Shown here: positions 27,087 through 37,640 of the stretch, in pieces | How positions within the stretch are numbered: position 1 is the first letter of the stretch | Layout: each line of letters starts with the position of its first letter | Program-made: the position numbers and the translations under genes | The notes under the pieces: generated by a model | The model's database searches: none | What the model saw: the letters and a program-made list of their open reading frames with translations, nothing else | What the model was told of the DNA's origin: nothing | Origin: JAAXXJ01 sp964412455 | GTDB lineage: Bacteria > Nitrospirota > UBA9217 | Direction: 5' to 3' | Assembly: GCA_964412455.1 (NCBI GenBank) | Contig: CAYPOT010000012.1 | Coordinates: 4,953 to 68,952 of the forward strand | Length of the DNA stretch: 64,000 bases

Positions 27087-28681
27087 ACTGAGCCTCGGGT
27101 TGAAATTCTCCCTTGCGGTGACCATCCTCATCGTGCTGACCATGCTCGCCGTGACGACCCAGATCATCAGCTATCAGAAGGAATCGCTCGGGCAGGCCTC
27201 CTTCGAGAGCAACCTCGCGATGACGAGGAACCTGGCGCATGACGCGAAAGGACAGCTGTTGATGTTCGATCCGCTGCGGCTCAACGAACTTGTTTCAACG
27301 GTCCTGGAGGCGACTTCCTGCGCCTATGCGATGATCGTCGATCACGACGGGATCATTGTTGCCCATACCCGGAAGGCGCTTATCGGCGCCCTCCTGTCGG
27401 ATCTGGACCATCAGGAGACCGGCGAAACCCGTGCCGGCGTGGAGGGGTCCGTCAGGGAGTATCTCCTGGGGGGCGACAAGATAAAAGAGTTCACCGTTCC
27501 CATCAAGATCGGCAGCGAGCTCATCGGCGAGGCCGCCGTGGGGTACTCGGTCCGGGCCATGGACGCAGCGATCGAGGCCCGGCTGAAAAAGCTCACCCGG
27601 TACATCTACCTGATCACGGGCATCGTTCTCCTGCTGGGGATCGCAGGCGCCTTCGGCGTCTCCACGCTCCTGACCAGGCCCCTCACGCGACTGAAGCAGA
27701 AGATGCAGGATGTGCAGGCCGGCAACCTCCATGCGGAGGTGGAGAACCCCCGTCTCGTCCAATGCCGGGAGCGCCTCGGCTGCGACCGGAAGGACTGCCC
27801 CGCCTACGGCGGAACACGGTGCTGGGCGGTGGCCGGCACGTTCTGCCACGGCGCCGTGCAGGGACAGTTCGCCCAGAAGATCGGCGATTGCCGGAAATGC
27901 GTGGTCTACCAGGAATCGAGAGGCGACGAGATCGGCGAACTGGTGGAGGTCTTCAACCAGATGGTGAAGGACCTCAGGCATAACCTGGCGGAGCTGGAGA
28001 AGGTGAACACCGAGAAGGCCCGGATGGAACGGCTCTCCGCCCTCGGTGAGATGGCGACGACGGTCGCCCACGAGACAAAGAACCCGCTCAACTCCATCCG
28101 CCTGGCGGCGTCCTACCTGAAAAAGAACTTCCAGGGCGAGATCCTGAGCGAGTTCCTCTCGATCATTGAAGAAGAGGTCATGCGGCTGAACGAGATCACC
28201 TCCGACTTCCTCGGGTTCTCGAAGCCCGCTCCGCTCAGGATGAAAACGACCGACATCAACGTGATCGTGAAATCCACGGTGGAGCTTGTCCGGCAGGAAG
28301 CGACGGACAGGAACATCGAGGTCATCATCCTGACGGACGAACACGTGCCTCCCATCCTGTGCGACTTTTCGCGGATGAAACAGGCGGTGCTGAACCTCCT
28401 GCTGAACGCCATCGATGCGTCGACCGAGGGCGATTCCATTGTCATCACCACCGAGGCCGCGGGGGCCCGGATGAGCCTGTCCGTCCAGGATTCGGGGCGG
28501 GGGATCCCGCCGGAAGAGATTGAAAATATCTTCAAACCCTTCTATACTACCAAAACGCGCGGATCGGGCCTCGGCCTCGCCATCGTCGACCGCATCGTGA
28601 AGGAACACAAAGGAGAGATCGCCGTGGAGAGTGCTGTCAATAAGGGGACCAGGTTTACCCTGACGCTTCCGGTATACGAAC

Positions 28682-28695
<14 letters not shown>
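27073..28695 (+). CDS. Sensor histidine kinase with a Cys cluster after HAMP
   Basis: The 540-residue kinase has helices at about 12-32 and 178-198, a periplasmic sensor between them, and a HAMP start (TRPLTRLKQKMQDVQAGNL). Seven cysteines then lie within 46 residues (231, 237, 242, 250, 258, 273, 276) in the cytosol before the H-box VAHETKNPLNSIRL with His333. N, G1 (DSGRGI) and G2 (GSGLGLAI) boxes are complete. The Cys pattern could bind zinc, heme or an iron-sulfur cluster, so the kinase may read metal or redox state as well as the PhnD-like protein. It overlaps both neighbours. Confidence 0.92.
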
Positions 28696-30034
<1,339 letters not shown>

Positions 30035-30439
30035 AACCCCGTTAGAGAACACTGTTCTCTGACGATATACGATCTTGGCTTTAAACCATAAGTCTGAGGA
30101 ATGACCTGTACCGCCGACGGGAGCCGGCGGGCAGCGGGTCATTCAACGTCTGCCGCTTCATCGGCGTCTTCATCATCAACTGACGCACCAACCGGGCAGA
30201 GAAAACCCCCGGCCCCCCGCCCGATCCGCCCTTCCCTCTCATCTCTTCTGTCCACGCTCTGCTCTAAAAAGTGGTAAAATGAATGTAGATCCTGCTTTTC
30301 TCATCTGCTTCACCGGTAAGGGGTGAGGGATGCAGAGAAGACGTTAACGAGTTATTTTAAAGGTTTTCTCTGCGTCCTCTGCGGTAGAAGATTTTGACAT
30401 TACGGATTTCCACGAAACACGAAAGGAGGATGGCATGTT
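30035..30439. other. Gene-free spacer
   Basis: No coding frame is convincing. Soon after the regulator gene there is a hairpin AGAGAAC/GTTCTCT without a T run, and a CCGCCG/CGGCGG hairpin lies about 30112-30132. The right end (TCTGCGTCCTCTGCGGTAGA) looks like low-complexity dispersed sequence. The ribosome site AAAGGAGGATGG at the far right belongs to the next gene. Confidence 0.5.
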
Positions 30440-31354
30440 ATGAAACGACCGATCATTCTTCAGGCGGCCGTGCTTTGTCTGGCCTTCGCGGCAGTCACGG
30501 CGCTGTTTACTGCCCGGATATCCAGCGCGGATCAAGGCGGCGCTTTCAATGATTCCCTGGTGTCACCCGTCCGGATCGCTGCCATGGCGAACGGCCCTCT
30601 GCTCGTGACCGATTACGGAACCGGTTCGGTCTGCATGGTGAACCGGAACACGCTCCGGGTACTGCGTTGCTTCTCCGTGGAGGGGCGGCCCCTGGGAGTG
30701 GCCTGGTCGCCGGGTCGCGTGTTTGTGGGAGACGAAACCACCGGTAACGTGGCGGTGTATAACCCCGGGGGCAAGCGGCTGTTCTCGTTTGGCGGCAACG
30801 GTTCGGTCAACGTGCCGGGCGATATGGCCGTTGACATGCAAAGCGGCAAGCTTTTCGTGGTAGACACCGCTGACGGGAATATCAAGATCTTCGATCTGGA
30901 GGGCCGCTGGCTTTCCACCATCACCGGAGACGCCGCGGGTAGCGGCAAGCTCGTGAACCCGGTAGCCATCGCCGTGGATCCCGTACGCGGTGAAGTCCTC
31001 GTGAGCGACTACGGCGACCCTGCCGCGAGTTACCCGGCGCGCATCCGCATCTATGACTATGCCGGCAACTTCGTCCTCGCCCTCTCGGGCAAGACCGGCG
31101 GTTTCTCCCGGCCCCAGGGGCTGAACGTAGCCTTCGACCGGATCTTTGTTGCCGATGCGATGCTCGGCCAGGTCCTGGTCTTTGACCGCTCGACCCTGGC
31201 AAAGGTGCGAACGCTCGGTACCTTCGGCACGGGACCCGGAAAGCTCATGCTGCCTCTCGACGTGGCAGTGGATGGAGGCACCGGTGACGTCTACGTCACG
31301 AACAACCGGGCCGGCCGGGTCGAACGCTTCGAGAAAGGAGGTCTCACGCCATGA
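30440..31354 (+). CDS. Secreted NHL-repeat beta-propeller protein
   Basis: The 304-residue protein has a signal peptide (about 1-30) and then NHL-type repeats forming a propeller. These are seen as repeated VTDYGTGSVCMV, VGDETTGNVAVY, VVDTADGNIKIFD, VSDYGDPA...IRIYD, VADAMLGQVLVFD and VTNNRAGRVERF. It is probably periplasmic and offers a protein- or cytochrome-binding surface. An ATG twelve bases upstream would end after two codons, so the ATG at 30440 is used. The stop overlaps the cytochrome gene in ATGA, so the two products probably act together. Confidence 0.85.
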   Translation: MKRPIILQAAVLCLAFAAVTALFTARISSADQGGAFNDSLVSPVRIAAMANGPLLVTDYGTGSVCMVNRNTLRVLRCFSVEGRPLGVAWSPGRVFVGDETTGNVAVYNPGGKRLFSFGGNGSVNVPGDMAVDMQSGKLFVVDTADGNIKIFDLEGRWLSTITGDAAGSGKLVNPVAIAVDPVRGEVLVSDYGDPAASYPARIRIYDYAGNFVLALSGKTGGFSRPQGLNVAFDRIFVADAMLGQVLVFDRSTLAKVRTLGTFGTGPGKLMLPLDVAVDGGTGDVYVTNNRAGRVERFEKGGLTP

Positions 31355-31974
31355 AACGGTTTGCCGCACTGATAATCATCATTCTGGTCGTCGCGATCAG
31401 CACCGTTCCGTTCCTGTGGCCTTCGGGCGCGCAAGCGCTCCTGGCAAGCCACCAGTGCAACTACTGTCACAATCTGCATGGGGCCCCCGGATTCACCCTG
31501 CTCAACAACTCCCAGGTGGAGGCCCTGTGCCTCACATGCCACGGGCCCGGCGGCATCTCGACGCTCAAGGCAGAGGTGCACCAGAACGAGGTCCGCAGTT
31601 CCTATCCCGCATTCCGCATAACGTGCAGAGAGTGCCATGATCCCCATGACAATCAGGGGAACTGGCGCGGGGGTGTCAACATCAAGCTCGTGGGCTCCCG
31701 GCAGGATGCCACGGGTTTCGCGAAGATCGTTACCGTCAACAGCGGTACCCGGCACGTCGTATTTGAAAGCCGCGGCACCGACGCGGGCCAGCCGTCGCTC
31801 CACTCCTTCGCCGACGCGGACGAGGACGGCAACGGATACTACGACGGCGTGTGCGAGACCTGCCACACCCTTACCAGGCTCCACCGGAACGATGCCTCCG
31901 GAGGTCATTCGCACAACACCGGCAAGACCTGCACCGCCAGCTGTCATCCTCATACGAACTTTTTCCTGAAATAG
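31351..31974 (+). CDS. Small multiheme c-type cytochrome (four CXXCH, one CX3CH)
   Basis: The 207-residue protein has an N-terminal signal or anchor helix (about 5-25). CXXCH sites lie at residues 36, 60, 92 and 168. A fifth site, CTASCH at 194, has three residues between the cysteines. Residues 155-166 (DADEDGNGYYDG) look like a dockerin-type calcium loop. AAAGGAGGTCTCACGCC is its ribosome site, inside the propeller gene. A terminator follows, so the propeller and cytochrome form a two-gene operon. It is likely a periplasmic or extracellular electron carrier. Confidence 0.85.
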   Translation: MKRFAALIIIILVVAISTVPFLWPSGAQALLASHQCNYCHNLHGAPGFTLLNNSQVEALCLTCHGPGGISTLKAEVHQNEVRSSYPAFRITCRECHDPHDNQGNWRGGVNIKLVGSRQDATGFAKIVTVNSGTRHVVFESRGTDAGQPSLHSFADADEDGNGYYDGVCETCHTLTRLHRNDASGGHSHNTGKTCTASCHPHTNFFLK

Positions 31975-32001
31975 TAATCGGGCATGTGAGCAGCAATGAC
32001 C

Positions 32002-32027
32002 CCGGCGCCTGATGGCGCCGGTTTTTT
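32002..32027 (+). terminator. Intrinsic terminator of the propeller-cytochrome operon
   Basis: Arms CCGGCGCC and GGCGCCGG with a TGAT loop are followed at once by six T. It lies 28 bases after the cytochrome stop. Confidence 0.9.
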
Positions 32028-32146
32028 ACCTGCCGCCTTATCTGATCCGCCCCCTTCGGGCAACCAGGGCATCCTTGATACGACGGGGCCTTTTAATCGC
32101 CGATCTTTCCGGCGATCGATGCAGATATTGCCTTTCGATTTCCTCC

Positions 32147-32175
32147 TTGAGTTACCAAGACTTCTGTTATACAAT
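32147..32175 (+). promoter_or_regulatory. Sigma-70 promoter of the RNase G gene
   Basis: TTGAGT (32147-32152) and TACAAT (32170-32175) are separated by 17 bases. It points to the RNase G gene and gives a leader of about 70 bases. Confidence 0.6.
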
Positions 32176-32200
32176 GAACCCCGCAAGCCCGATGACCACT

Positions 32201-32235
32201 CCCCGCGCGCGCGGGGTCAATCAATAATTTTTTTC
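32201..32235 (+). promoter_or_regulatory. GC palindrome and T run in the RNase G leader
   Basis: The leader contains the perfect 16-base palindrome CCCCGCGCGCGCGGGG (32201-32216). A seven-T run comes about a dozen bases later and the start codon at 32250. It could be an attenuator or a site of autoregulation by RNase G, but the spacing to the T run is longer than in a standard terminator. Confidence 0.4.
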
Positions 32236-32249
32236 AGCGAGGTACTACC

Positions 32250-33755
32250 ATGGCATCAGAGATCATCGTGAATGCGGGCAGGGAGGAGACGAGGGTCGCC
32301 CTGCTGGAGAACGGTCTCGTGACGGAGATCTACATCGACCGGCGCAAGGACAGAGGCGTCGCGGGAAACATCTACAAAGGCCGCGTTATGAAGGTGCTGC
32401 CCGGCATGCAGGCCGCGTTCGTGGACATCGGCCTGGAGAAGTCGGCCTTCCTTTACGTGGGGGACGTGTTCGACAGCGCCTCGGAGTACGCGCCCATGAT
32501 GGAAGACGAGGGGATCGAACTTGAGGTGGAGTCCAAACGGAAGCGCTCCCATGCCACGCAGATCGAGGACCTCCTGCAGGAAGGCCAGGACATCGTGGTC
32601 CAGGTCTCCAAGGAGCCTATCAGCACCAAAGGGGCCCGCTGCACAACCTATATCAGCATTCCGGGCCGGTACCTTGTCGTCATGCCCGGCGTGAATCACA
32701 TCGGCGTCTCCCGCCGCATCGAGCTCGGCGAGGAGCGGAAGCGGCTGCGCGAGATCGTTCAGTCCCAGCGGAAGCCGAACATGGGCTATATCATCCGGAC
32801 CGCGAGCGAGAAGCGGAGTGAAGAAGAGCTCCGGTCGGACATCGAGTTCCTGGGCAAACTATGGGAAAACATCCAGCGGAAGCGCGAGAAGGTCTCATCT
32901 CCGGCCCTGCTGCACAACGAACTGGATCTGGTGTTTCGCGTCTTCCGCGACGCGTTCACGTCGGATGTGGACCGCATGGTGATCGATTCCGCGGACGAAT
33001 ACCAGCGCACCCGGGAATACGTTGAGTCCTACACGGCGTCCCTTGCCCGGCGCGTAAAACAGTACGAAGGCGACGACCCCATCTTCGAGCATTACGGCGT
33101 CGAGATCGAGATCTCCCGCGCGCTCGGCCGAAAGGTATGGCTCAAATCGGGCGGGTATATCATCATCGACCAGACCGAGGCCCTCACCACCATTGACGTG
33201 AACACCGGCCGGTACGTGGGCAAGCGCTCCCTCGAGGACACCATCCTCAAGACGAACCTTGAGGCCGTCCGCGAGATCGGCTACCAGCTCCGGCTCCGGA
33301 ACATCGGCGGCATCGTCATCCTGGACTTCATCGACATGGAGCGGGAGGACAACCGCCGGAAGGTCTACAACGCCCTGCAGGAGGCGCTGTCCCACGACCG
33401 GGCAAAGACCACCCTTTCCCATATCTCGCCCCTGGGCCTCATCGAGATGACGCGGAAGCGCATCCGCGAGAGCCTGGGCCGCACACTGTGCGACACCTGT
33501 CCCTACTGTGACGGCCGCGGCTATATCAAGTCATGCCGTACGGTATGCTACGAGGTGTTCCGGGAGCTGCAGAAATCGTTCGCCGGATCCGAGGAGAAAA
33601 AAGCCCTGGTCAGCGTGCACCCGGCGGTGGCGGACATGCTCTATGATGAGGAACGGTTGGGCGTGGAAGAGATCGAAAAGGAATTCGGAAAAAAGATCGT
33701 GATCAAAGCGGACCCGAACATGCATCAGGAGCAGTTCGAAGTAGTTATGGTGTAG
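32250..33755 (+). CDS. rng: Ribonuclease G (RNase E/G family)
   Basis: This endoribonuclease cuts single-stranded, AU-rich RNA and matures rRNA. The 501-residue protein is close to RNase G length and lacks the long RNase E tail. An S1 domain (about 35-125) contains GNIYKGRVMKVLPGMQAAFVDIG. The catalytic DNase-like part has TTIDVNTGRYVG and IGGIVILDFIDME, which supply the metal-binding Asp residues. The zinc-link CDTCPYC lies near residue 415. Its 3' end overlaps the converging GGDEF gene by 11 bases. Confidence 0.95.
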   Translation: MASEIIVNAGREETRVALLENGLVTEIYIDRRKDRGVAGNIYKGRVMKVLPGMQAAFVDIGLEKSAFLYVGDVFDSASEYAPMMEDEGIELEVESKRKRSHATQIEDLLQEGQDIVVQVSKEPISTKGARCTTYISIPGRYLVVMPGVNHIGVSRRIELGEERKRLREIVQSQRKPNMGYIIRTASEKRSEEELRSDIEFLGKLWENIQRKREKVSSPALLHNELDLVFRVFRDAFTSDVDRMVIDSADEYQRTREYVESYTASLARRVKQYEGDDPIFEHYGVEIEISRALGRKVWLKSGGYIIIDQTEALTTIDVNTGRYVGKRSLEDTILKTNLEAVREIGYQLRLRNIGGIVILDFIDMEREDNRRKVYNALQEALSHDRAKTTLSHISPLGLIEMTRKRIRESLGRTLCDTCPYCDGRGYIKSCRTVCYEVFRELQKSFAGSEEKKALVSVHPAVADMLYDEERLGVEEIEKEFGKKIVIKADPNMHQEQFEVVMV

Positions 33756-34797
33756 CCATGGCCTGCAGGGAACGCAGGGGACGTGAGCAGCCGATCATGT
33801 GGATATGTTTGTATTTTTTGGCGTCCAGGAGCGCCCGGTCAGCGGCAAGGACCAGGTCGTGGGCGCCCGTGCCGTCCTGGGGATAGGACGCGATCCCGAT
33901 GGTGACCGTGAGGCTGAACCGGTCCCCGGACAACTGCTTGAACCTCGCTTCTATTTCCCGTTTGATCCTGGTGACAAAAAGATCGTAGGCCTTTTCCAGC
34001 CTCGTTTCCGGCAGGATGATGACGATCTCGTCGCCGCCATACCGGGAGGCAATGTCCGTGGCCCGGACGGCCTTCCGGATCGCCTCCCCGAGCAACGCCA
34101 GCGCTTCATCCCCCGCCTGATGACCGTACCGGTCGTTGAACTTCTTGAAATCATCGACATCAATGAGCGCCAGCGAGAACTCCCGGTCGTGACGTTCGGC
34201 GCGCTGGAACTCCCTGTTCAACAGGTCCTCGAAGCACCGTCGGTTGAACAATCCGGTGAGGCTGTCGGTGATCGCCTGCTGCTTGACGACGGTGTGGGTC
34301 CGCGCGTGCTGGATGGCGATCGAGGCAAAGGAGGCGAGGATCTCGAGCTCCTGGAGATCCGCTTTGGAGAACTTGCGGGGAATGAAATCGTCCACGTAGA
34401 GGATCCCGACGGTCGCCCGCTGGTGAATGAGCGGGACGCAGACGAGCGACTTGATCCCTTCGTCCCGGGCAATGGGATTAGAGAAGAATGATTTGTTCGT
34501 TGTATTGGAAATGACCGTGATGCCTTTATGTCTGATGACCCGGTCGGTCAACCCCCCGCGCCGCAACGGCCATTCACGGTTGGCGATGAAACTCCTGGAG
34601 AACCCCCGGTGGGCGTGGATCCGGAACGTGTTGGTTTCCGGCTCATAGAGGGCGATGCTGCCGGCCTTGGTCCTCGTGACCTCCATGGACTTCTTCAGGA
34701 CCATTGCAAGGGCCTTATCGAGATCAAGCTGGGACACGACGGTCCTCGCAGTGCCGAGGATGTCGCTCAGACGGGTGTTCATTTTCAAGATCCCCAT
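33745..34797 (-). CDS. GAF-GGDEF diguanylate cyclase
   Basis: The 350-residue protein has a GAF domain (about 25-170) with the conserved SLVCVPL and VGILYVDD, and a GGDEF domain (about 185-340) with ITDSLTGLFNRRCFE and LIDVDDFKKFND. The active loop is RYGGDEI, with Ile replacing the usual Phe, and a RATD inhibitory site lies five residues before it. The enzyme should still be active since GGDE is kept. The ATG at 34797 follows GCAGGAGGGAGCATTC and is preferred over 34845. No membrane helix is present, so the GAF domain probably reads a cytosolic ligand. Confidence 0.9.
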   Translation of the reverse strand: MGILKMNTRLSDILGTARTVVSQLDLDKALAMVLKKSMEVTRTKAGSIALYEPETNTFRIHAHRGFSRSFIANREWPLRRGGLTDRVIRHKGITVISNTTNKSFFSNPIARDEGIKSLVCVPLIHQRATVGILYVDDFIPRKFSKADLQELEILASFASIAIQHARTHTVVKQQAITDSLTGLFNRRCFEDLLNREFQRAERHDREFSLALIDVDDFKKFNDRYGHQAGDEALALLGEAIRKAVRATDIASRYGGDEIVIILPETRLEKAYDLFVTRIKREIEARFKQLSGDRFSLTVTIGIASYPQDGTGAHDLVLAADRALLDAKKYKHIHMIGCSRPLRSLQAMATP

Positions 34798-34858
34798 GAA
34801 TGCTCCCTCCTGCCCCCCTGGAAAATCGATGAGGACAGAACACAATCAAGTAAGCGTA

Positions 34859-35701
34859 TCACAGGATCAGCAGGTTGTCAATTAGCCGGGTGCTCCCGAG
34901 ACGCGCTGCAACAAGCAGCACCATTCTGTTGGCGATAGCTCCCAGCGGGGAGAGGCTGTCCGGATCTGCAACTTCAATATAATCGACCTCAATACCCTTC
35001 TCCTGGATCAGGATCGCGCGCATTTTCTGCTTTATCTTATCCGGCTCCCTGACCCCGTTCGTTATGAGCTCCTCGCCTGCCGTGAGCGCCCGAAAGAGAC
35101 AGGCGGCCTTTTTCCGCTGTTCCGGGTCGAGATAGGAGTTCCGTGAGCTCATGGCAAGACCGTCGGCCTCCCGCACCGTGGGCAGGACGATGACCTCGAC
35201 GTCGAGGTTCAATCCGATGACCATCCGCTTGATGACTGCGCACTGCTGATAGTCCTTCTGGCCAAAGTACGCCTTGTGGGGTTTGACGATGTTGAAGAGC
35301 TTGGCCACCACCGTGGCAACGCCGCGGAAATGGCCGGGCCGGATGGCGCCCTCGAGGATGTCCGATATCCCCTCGACATTGACGTACACCGATGGCTTTT
35401 CTTGATACATCTCCGCGGCAGCAGGCATGAAGAGGATGTCCACGCCCGCGGACCCGCACTTTGCCCGGTCCCCTTCGGCATCGCGGGGATAGCGGTCCAG
35501 GTCCTCTTTCGGCCCGAACTGCGTGGGATTCACGAAGATGCTCGCCACGACAATGTCGCTCTCCTGCCGCGCTCTGCCCATGAGCGACAGGTGCCCCTCG
35601 TGCAGGAAACCCATGGTCGGCACGAAACCGATGCGTTTGCCCTCACGGCGGAGGGATTCGGTGAGGGACCGCATTTCCAATATGGTTGTAATGGTCTTCA
35701 T
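34859..35701 (-). CDS. panC: Pantothenate synthetase
   Basis: This enzyme joins pantoate and beta-alanine with ATP to make pantothenate, the precursor of CoA. The 280-residue protein shows the HIGH-type motif PTMGFLHEGHLSLM near residue 29, FVNPTQFGPKEDLDRYPR, the FGQKDYQQ nucleotide segment, and AMSSRNSYL as the KMSKS equivalent. The ATG at 35701 is preferred over a GTG nine bases upstream. No panB or panD lies beside it. Confidence 0.96.
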   Translation of the reverse strand: MKTITTILEMRSLTESLRREGKRIGFVPTMGFLHEGHLSLMGRARQESDIVVASIFVNPTQFGPKEDLDRYPRDAEGDRAKCGSAGVDILFMPAAAEMYQEKPSVYVNVEGISDILEGAIRPGHFRGVATVVAKLFNIVKPHKAYFGQKDYQQCAVIKRMVIGLNLDVEVIVLPTVREADGLAMSSRNSYLDPEQRKKAACLFRALTAGEELITNGVREPDKIKQKMRAILIQEKGIEVDYIEVADPDSLSPLGAIANRMVLLVAARLGSTRLIDNLLIL

Positions 35702-35722
35702 GGCGCGCACTGATTGCTCTGA

Positions 35723-36421
35723 TTACGATTTTCGCTCATAAGCCCCGCACTCAAAATCCTTCTCGCCCTTTTGATCGTTCCGGGTCAACGTGCAGAGAAT
35801 CTCCGCTTTGCCGCCTGCGTCATCTTTCTTGCAGCTGAGGCACAGCCCCGGCTTTGGGACCAGGTCGGCGTTGATCTCCGTCCCGTCGTCGTTGAAATAG
35901 CCGGAGATCACCTGCACCGGCTCAATGCCGTTTTCCAGTAACCACTGAATCGCTTCGTCCCGCATCCAGTCATCTTTGAACTTGTACCAACGTTCAAGCT
36001 CGTCGGGGTGCTGGTCCAGAACATTTCTGAACCTGCGAAACGCGCCTCTGCCGTCAAGAGCGACTGTCAATTTTTCCTTGAGTCCCTTGCCGGCCACTGT
36101 CCCCGTGAAGGAAACCATAATCTCATATCCTTCGCTCGGCTCGCGCCTCGGAATCAGCAGAAACCGGTTTTTTTCATCGCTCAGTATCTTATCGGCTGTC
36201 TCCGCGAGTTCCTCGTCCCAGTCAACCAGCACCGAACCGGTTTCTCCGTCCTCAACAGCGCGCATGATGTCGTCGGGCATGTCGATGATCTCGCCGGTAT
36301 CGGCGTCGAGATAGCCGCTCCGCTCCATATTGTCGCCCATCTCCATTGCAAAAATGAGTTCGGAAAGATCGACTTTGAGTTTTTTCCTGTTGCCTTCGCT
36401 CTTGTTCACAATGTCCCTCAC
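35723..36421 (-). CDS. UPF0158-family protein
   Basis: The 232-residue protein resembles UPF0158: an N-terminal DLSELIFAMEMG, GYLDADTGEIIDMPDD, IPRREPSEGYEIMVSF, then ALDGRGAFRRFRNVLDQHPDELERWYKFKD and a WLLENGIEP helix. The C-terminal 45 residues hold four cysteines (CLSC, C, C) and may bind metal; this tail is not typical. The GTG at 36421 overlaps the stop of the gene before (GTGA); a TTG at 36427 is also possible. It is the last gene of a seven-gene unidirectional operon. The family has no assigned function. Confidence 0.65.
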   Translation of the reverse strand: MRDIVNKSEGNRKKLKVDLSELIFAMEMGDNMERSGYLDADTGEIIDMPDDIMRAVEDGETGSVLVDWDEELAETADKILSDEKNRFLLIPRREPSEGYEIMVSFTGTVAGKGLKEKLTVALDGRGAFRRFRNVLDQHPDELERWYKFKDDWMRDEAIQWLLENGIEPVQVISGYFNDDGTEINADLVPKPGLCLSCKKDDAGGKAEILCTLTRNDQKGEKDFECGAYERKS

Positions 36422-36840
36422 TGCCAATTGACGATCCAGGTGGCGAAATCATCAAGTATCTGATAGGCTTCCGTCTGCTTCTTTTTCGTCGTCAGCCATG
36501 ACAGGCCGATCTCGAACGTCTTCCCATCCGACAATCGTTCGACCCTGCCAATGAGATCGTGACCTCGCATCGTCCCTTCGGGAATATCGATCAACTTGAA
36601 AGTGTCGGTATACGAGGCGCGGATCTTTTTCAGGTCCTCGTACTCATTCTTGTCACCGGTGCCGAAGACGTAAAACTCCTCCCAGGGGAAGTCTTCACGG
36701 CCGGTCAGGACCGCCTCTCTGTTAAAATGCTGAAGAAGATACAAACGATATACCTGCAGGGTCTCTTTGCCGACTTCAGGCGCTTCATCCGCCCCAAATA
36801 CCGATGCGATACGTTTTCTTGCCGCCTCGTAATCACTCAT
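36418..36840 (-). CDS. Small protein of unknown family, operon gene 6
   Basis: I do not recognise this 140-residue protein with confidence. It is acidic at the start (MSDYEAARKRIASVFG), has an aromatic core (WEEFYVFGTGDKNEY), a middle GHDLIGRVERL, and ends FEIGLSWL...DDFATWIVNWQ. The last part is laid out like the end of the CcbP-like protein encoded just upstream, so it could be a distant relative. The ATG at 36840 lies two bases after that gene's stop, which supports coupled translation. Confidence 0.55.
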   Translation of the reverse strand: MSDYEAARKRIASVFGADEAPEVGKETLQVYRLYLLQHFNREAVLTGREDFPWEEFYVFGTGDKNEYEDLKKIRASYTDTFKLIDIPEGTMRGHDLIGRVERLSDGKTFEIGLSWLTTKKKQTEAYQILDDFATWIVNWQ

Positions 36841-36842
36841 GT

Positions 36843-37244
36843 TTATCCGAACTGATACCCCTGCGCCATCCAGTAATGCCAGTCTTCGACGGCCTGTTTG
36901 GTTTTTTTGTCGCGGCCCTCGCATTTTAACTGGTCAAGCGGAACCGAGAAACGCCGGTCCTTCCACAGGATGGTCACAAACATTTCGCTCTCGCATTCCT
37001 CTTCAGACGGCAACCCAACGACGTCAACCTGTTCTTTGGGCTTCAGTGGCGAAACATCTCTCTTTTTGACGCACGTTGCAGGGAAGGGAAGCCTGAGGCT
37101 GTCCTCCATATAGTAGTACCAGCCCATAGCCTGCTCCCAGGCATCGTAGGCATCTACAACGATCTCCATGGAAATGCGTTCTTCGCGCGCCGGCTCCTTC
37201 TTCTTTTCCTTTCTCGCCGATCGCTTTATCTTCACCAGTCCCAT
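36843..37244 (-). CDS. CcbP-like putative calcium-binding protein
   Basis: The 133-residue protein matches the wording I know from the CcbP calcium-binding family of cyanobacteria. It shows IVVDAYDAWEQAMGWYYYMED, LPFPATCVK, a PLKPKEQVDVVGL strand, VPLDQLKC, and the end AVEDWHYWMAQGYQF. It is rich in acidic residues. The first 30 residues are Lys/Arg-rich and atypical. The ATG at 37244 overlaps the upstream stop (TGATG) and follows AGAGGGAG; the longer frame to 37349 is rejected. Whether calcium is bound here is not shown. Confidence 0.65.
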   Translation of the reverse strand: MGLVKIKRSARKEKKKEPAREERISMEIVVDAYDAWEQAMGWYYYMEDSLRLPFPATCVKKRDVSPLKPKEQVDVVGLPSEEECESEMFVTILWKDRRFSVPLDQLKCEGRDKKTKQAVEDWHYWMAQGYQFG

Positions 37245-37618
37245 CACTCTCCCTCTTTCGGCTTCAGATAGTGCGTGGCATAGGCCTCCTCGATATTCGG
37301 CGTTCCCGACTTTGAAAACCGGAGCTGCCTTTTCGGGCCCTTGCCCCATGAATGGTACACTGTCTTACTCGGGCGCAGATTGCTGGTTTGCGCGTGCTGC
37401 TGAAATGCCCGAAACAGATGATTGATCTTCGCCAGGTTCACCGTGACGACACTCTCAAGACAAGGCGTTCTGCCGAACCTCCAGGCGTCGTGATCTTCCT
37501 TGGTCAATTTTCCCATGCGCATCAACACATCCACGAAGCGGACATAGCCCTTCTCCTCCAGCACTATCGCGGACGCCTTCTGCATTTGAATGACCAGATC
37601 GTCTCGATTTACACTCAT
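37244..37618 (-). CDS. Small protein of unknown family, operon gene 4
   Basis: The family is not recognised. The 124-residue protein is basic in its second half (SWGKGPKRQLRFSKSG). The first part, VRFVDVLMRMGKLTKEDHDAWRFGR, looks like a small helical fold, and the conserved-looking CLESVVTVNLAKINHLFRAFQ follows. A nucleic-acid-binding role is possible from charge alone. It sits 22 bases after the DUF6398 gene and overlaps the CcbP-like gene by one base. Confidence 0.6.
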   Translation of the reverse strand: MSVNRDDLVIQMQKASAIVLEEKGYVRFVDVLMRMGKLTKEDHDAWRFGRTPCLESVVTVNLAKINHLFRAFQQHAQTSNLRPSKTVYHSWGKGPKRQLRFSKSGTPNIEEAYATHYLKPKEGE

Positions 37619-37640
37619 GACGCAAGGTTATCGCTTTCGA

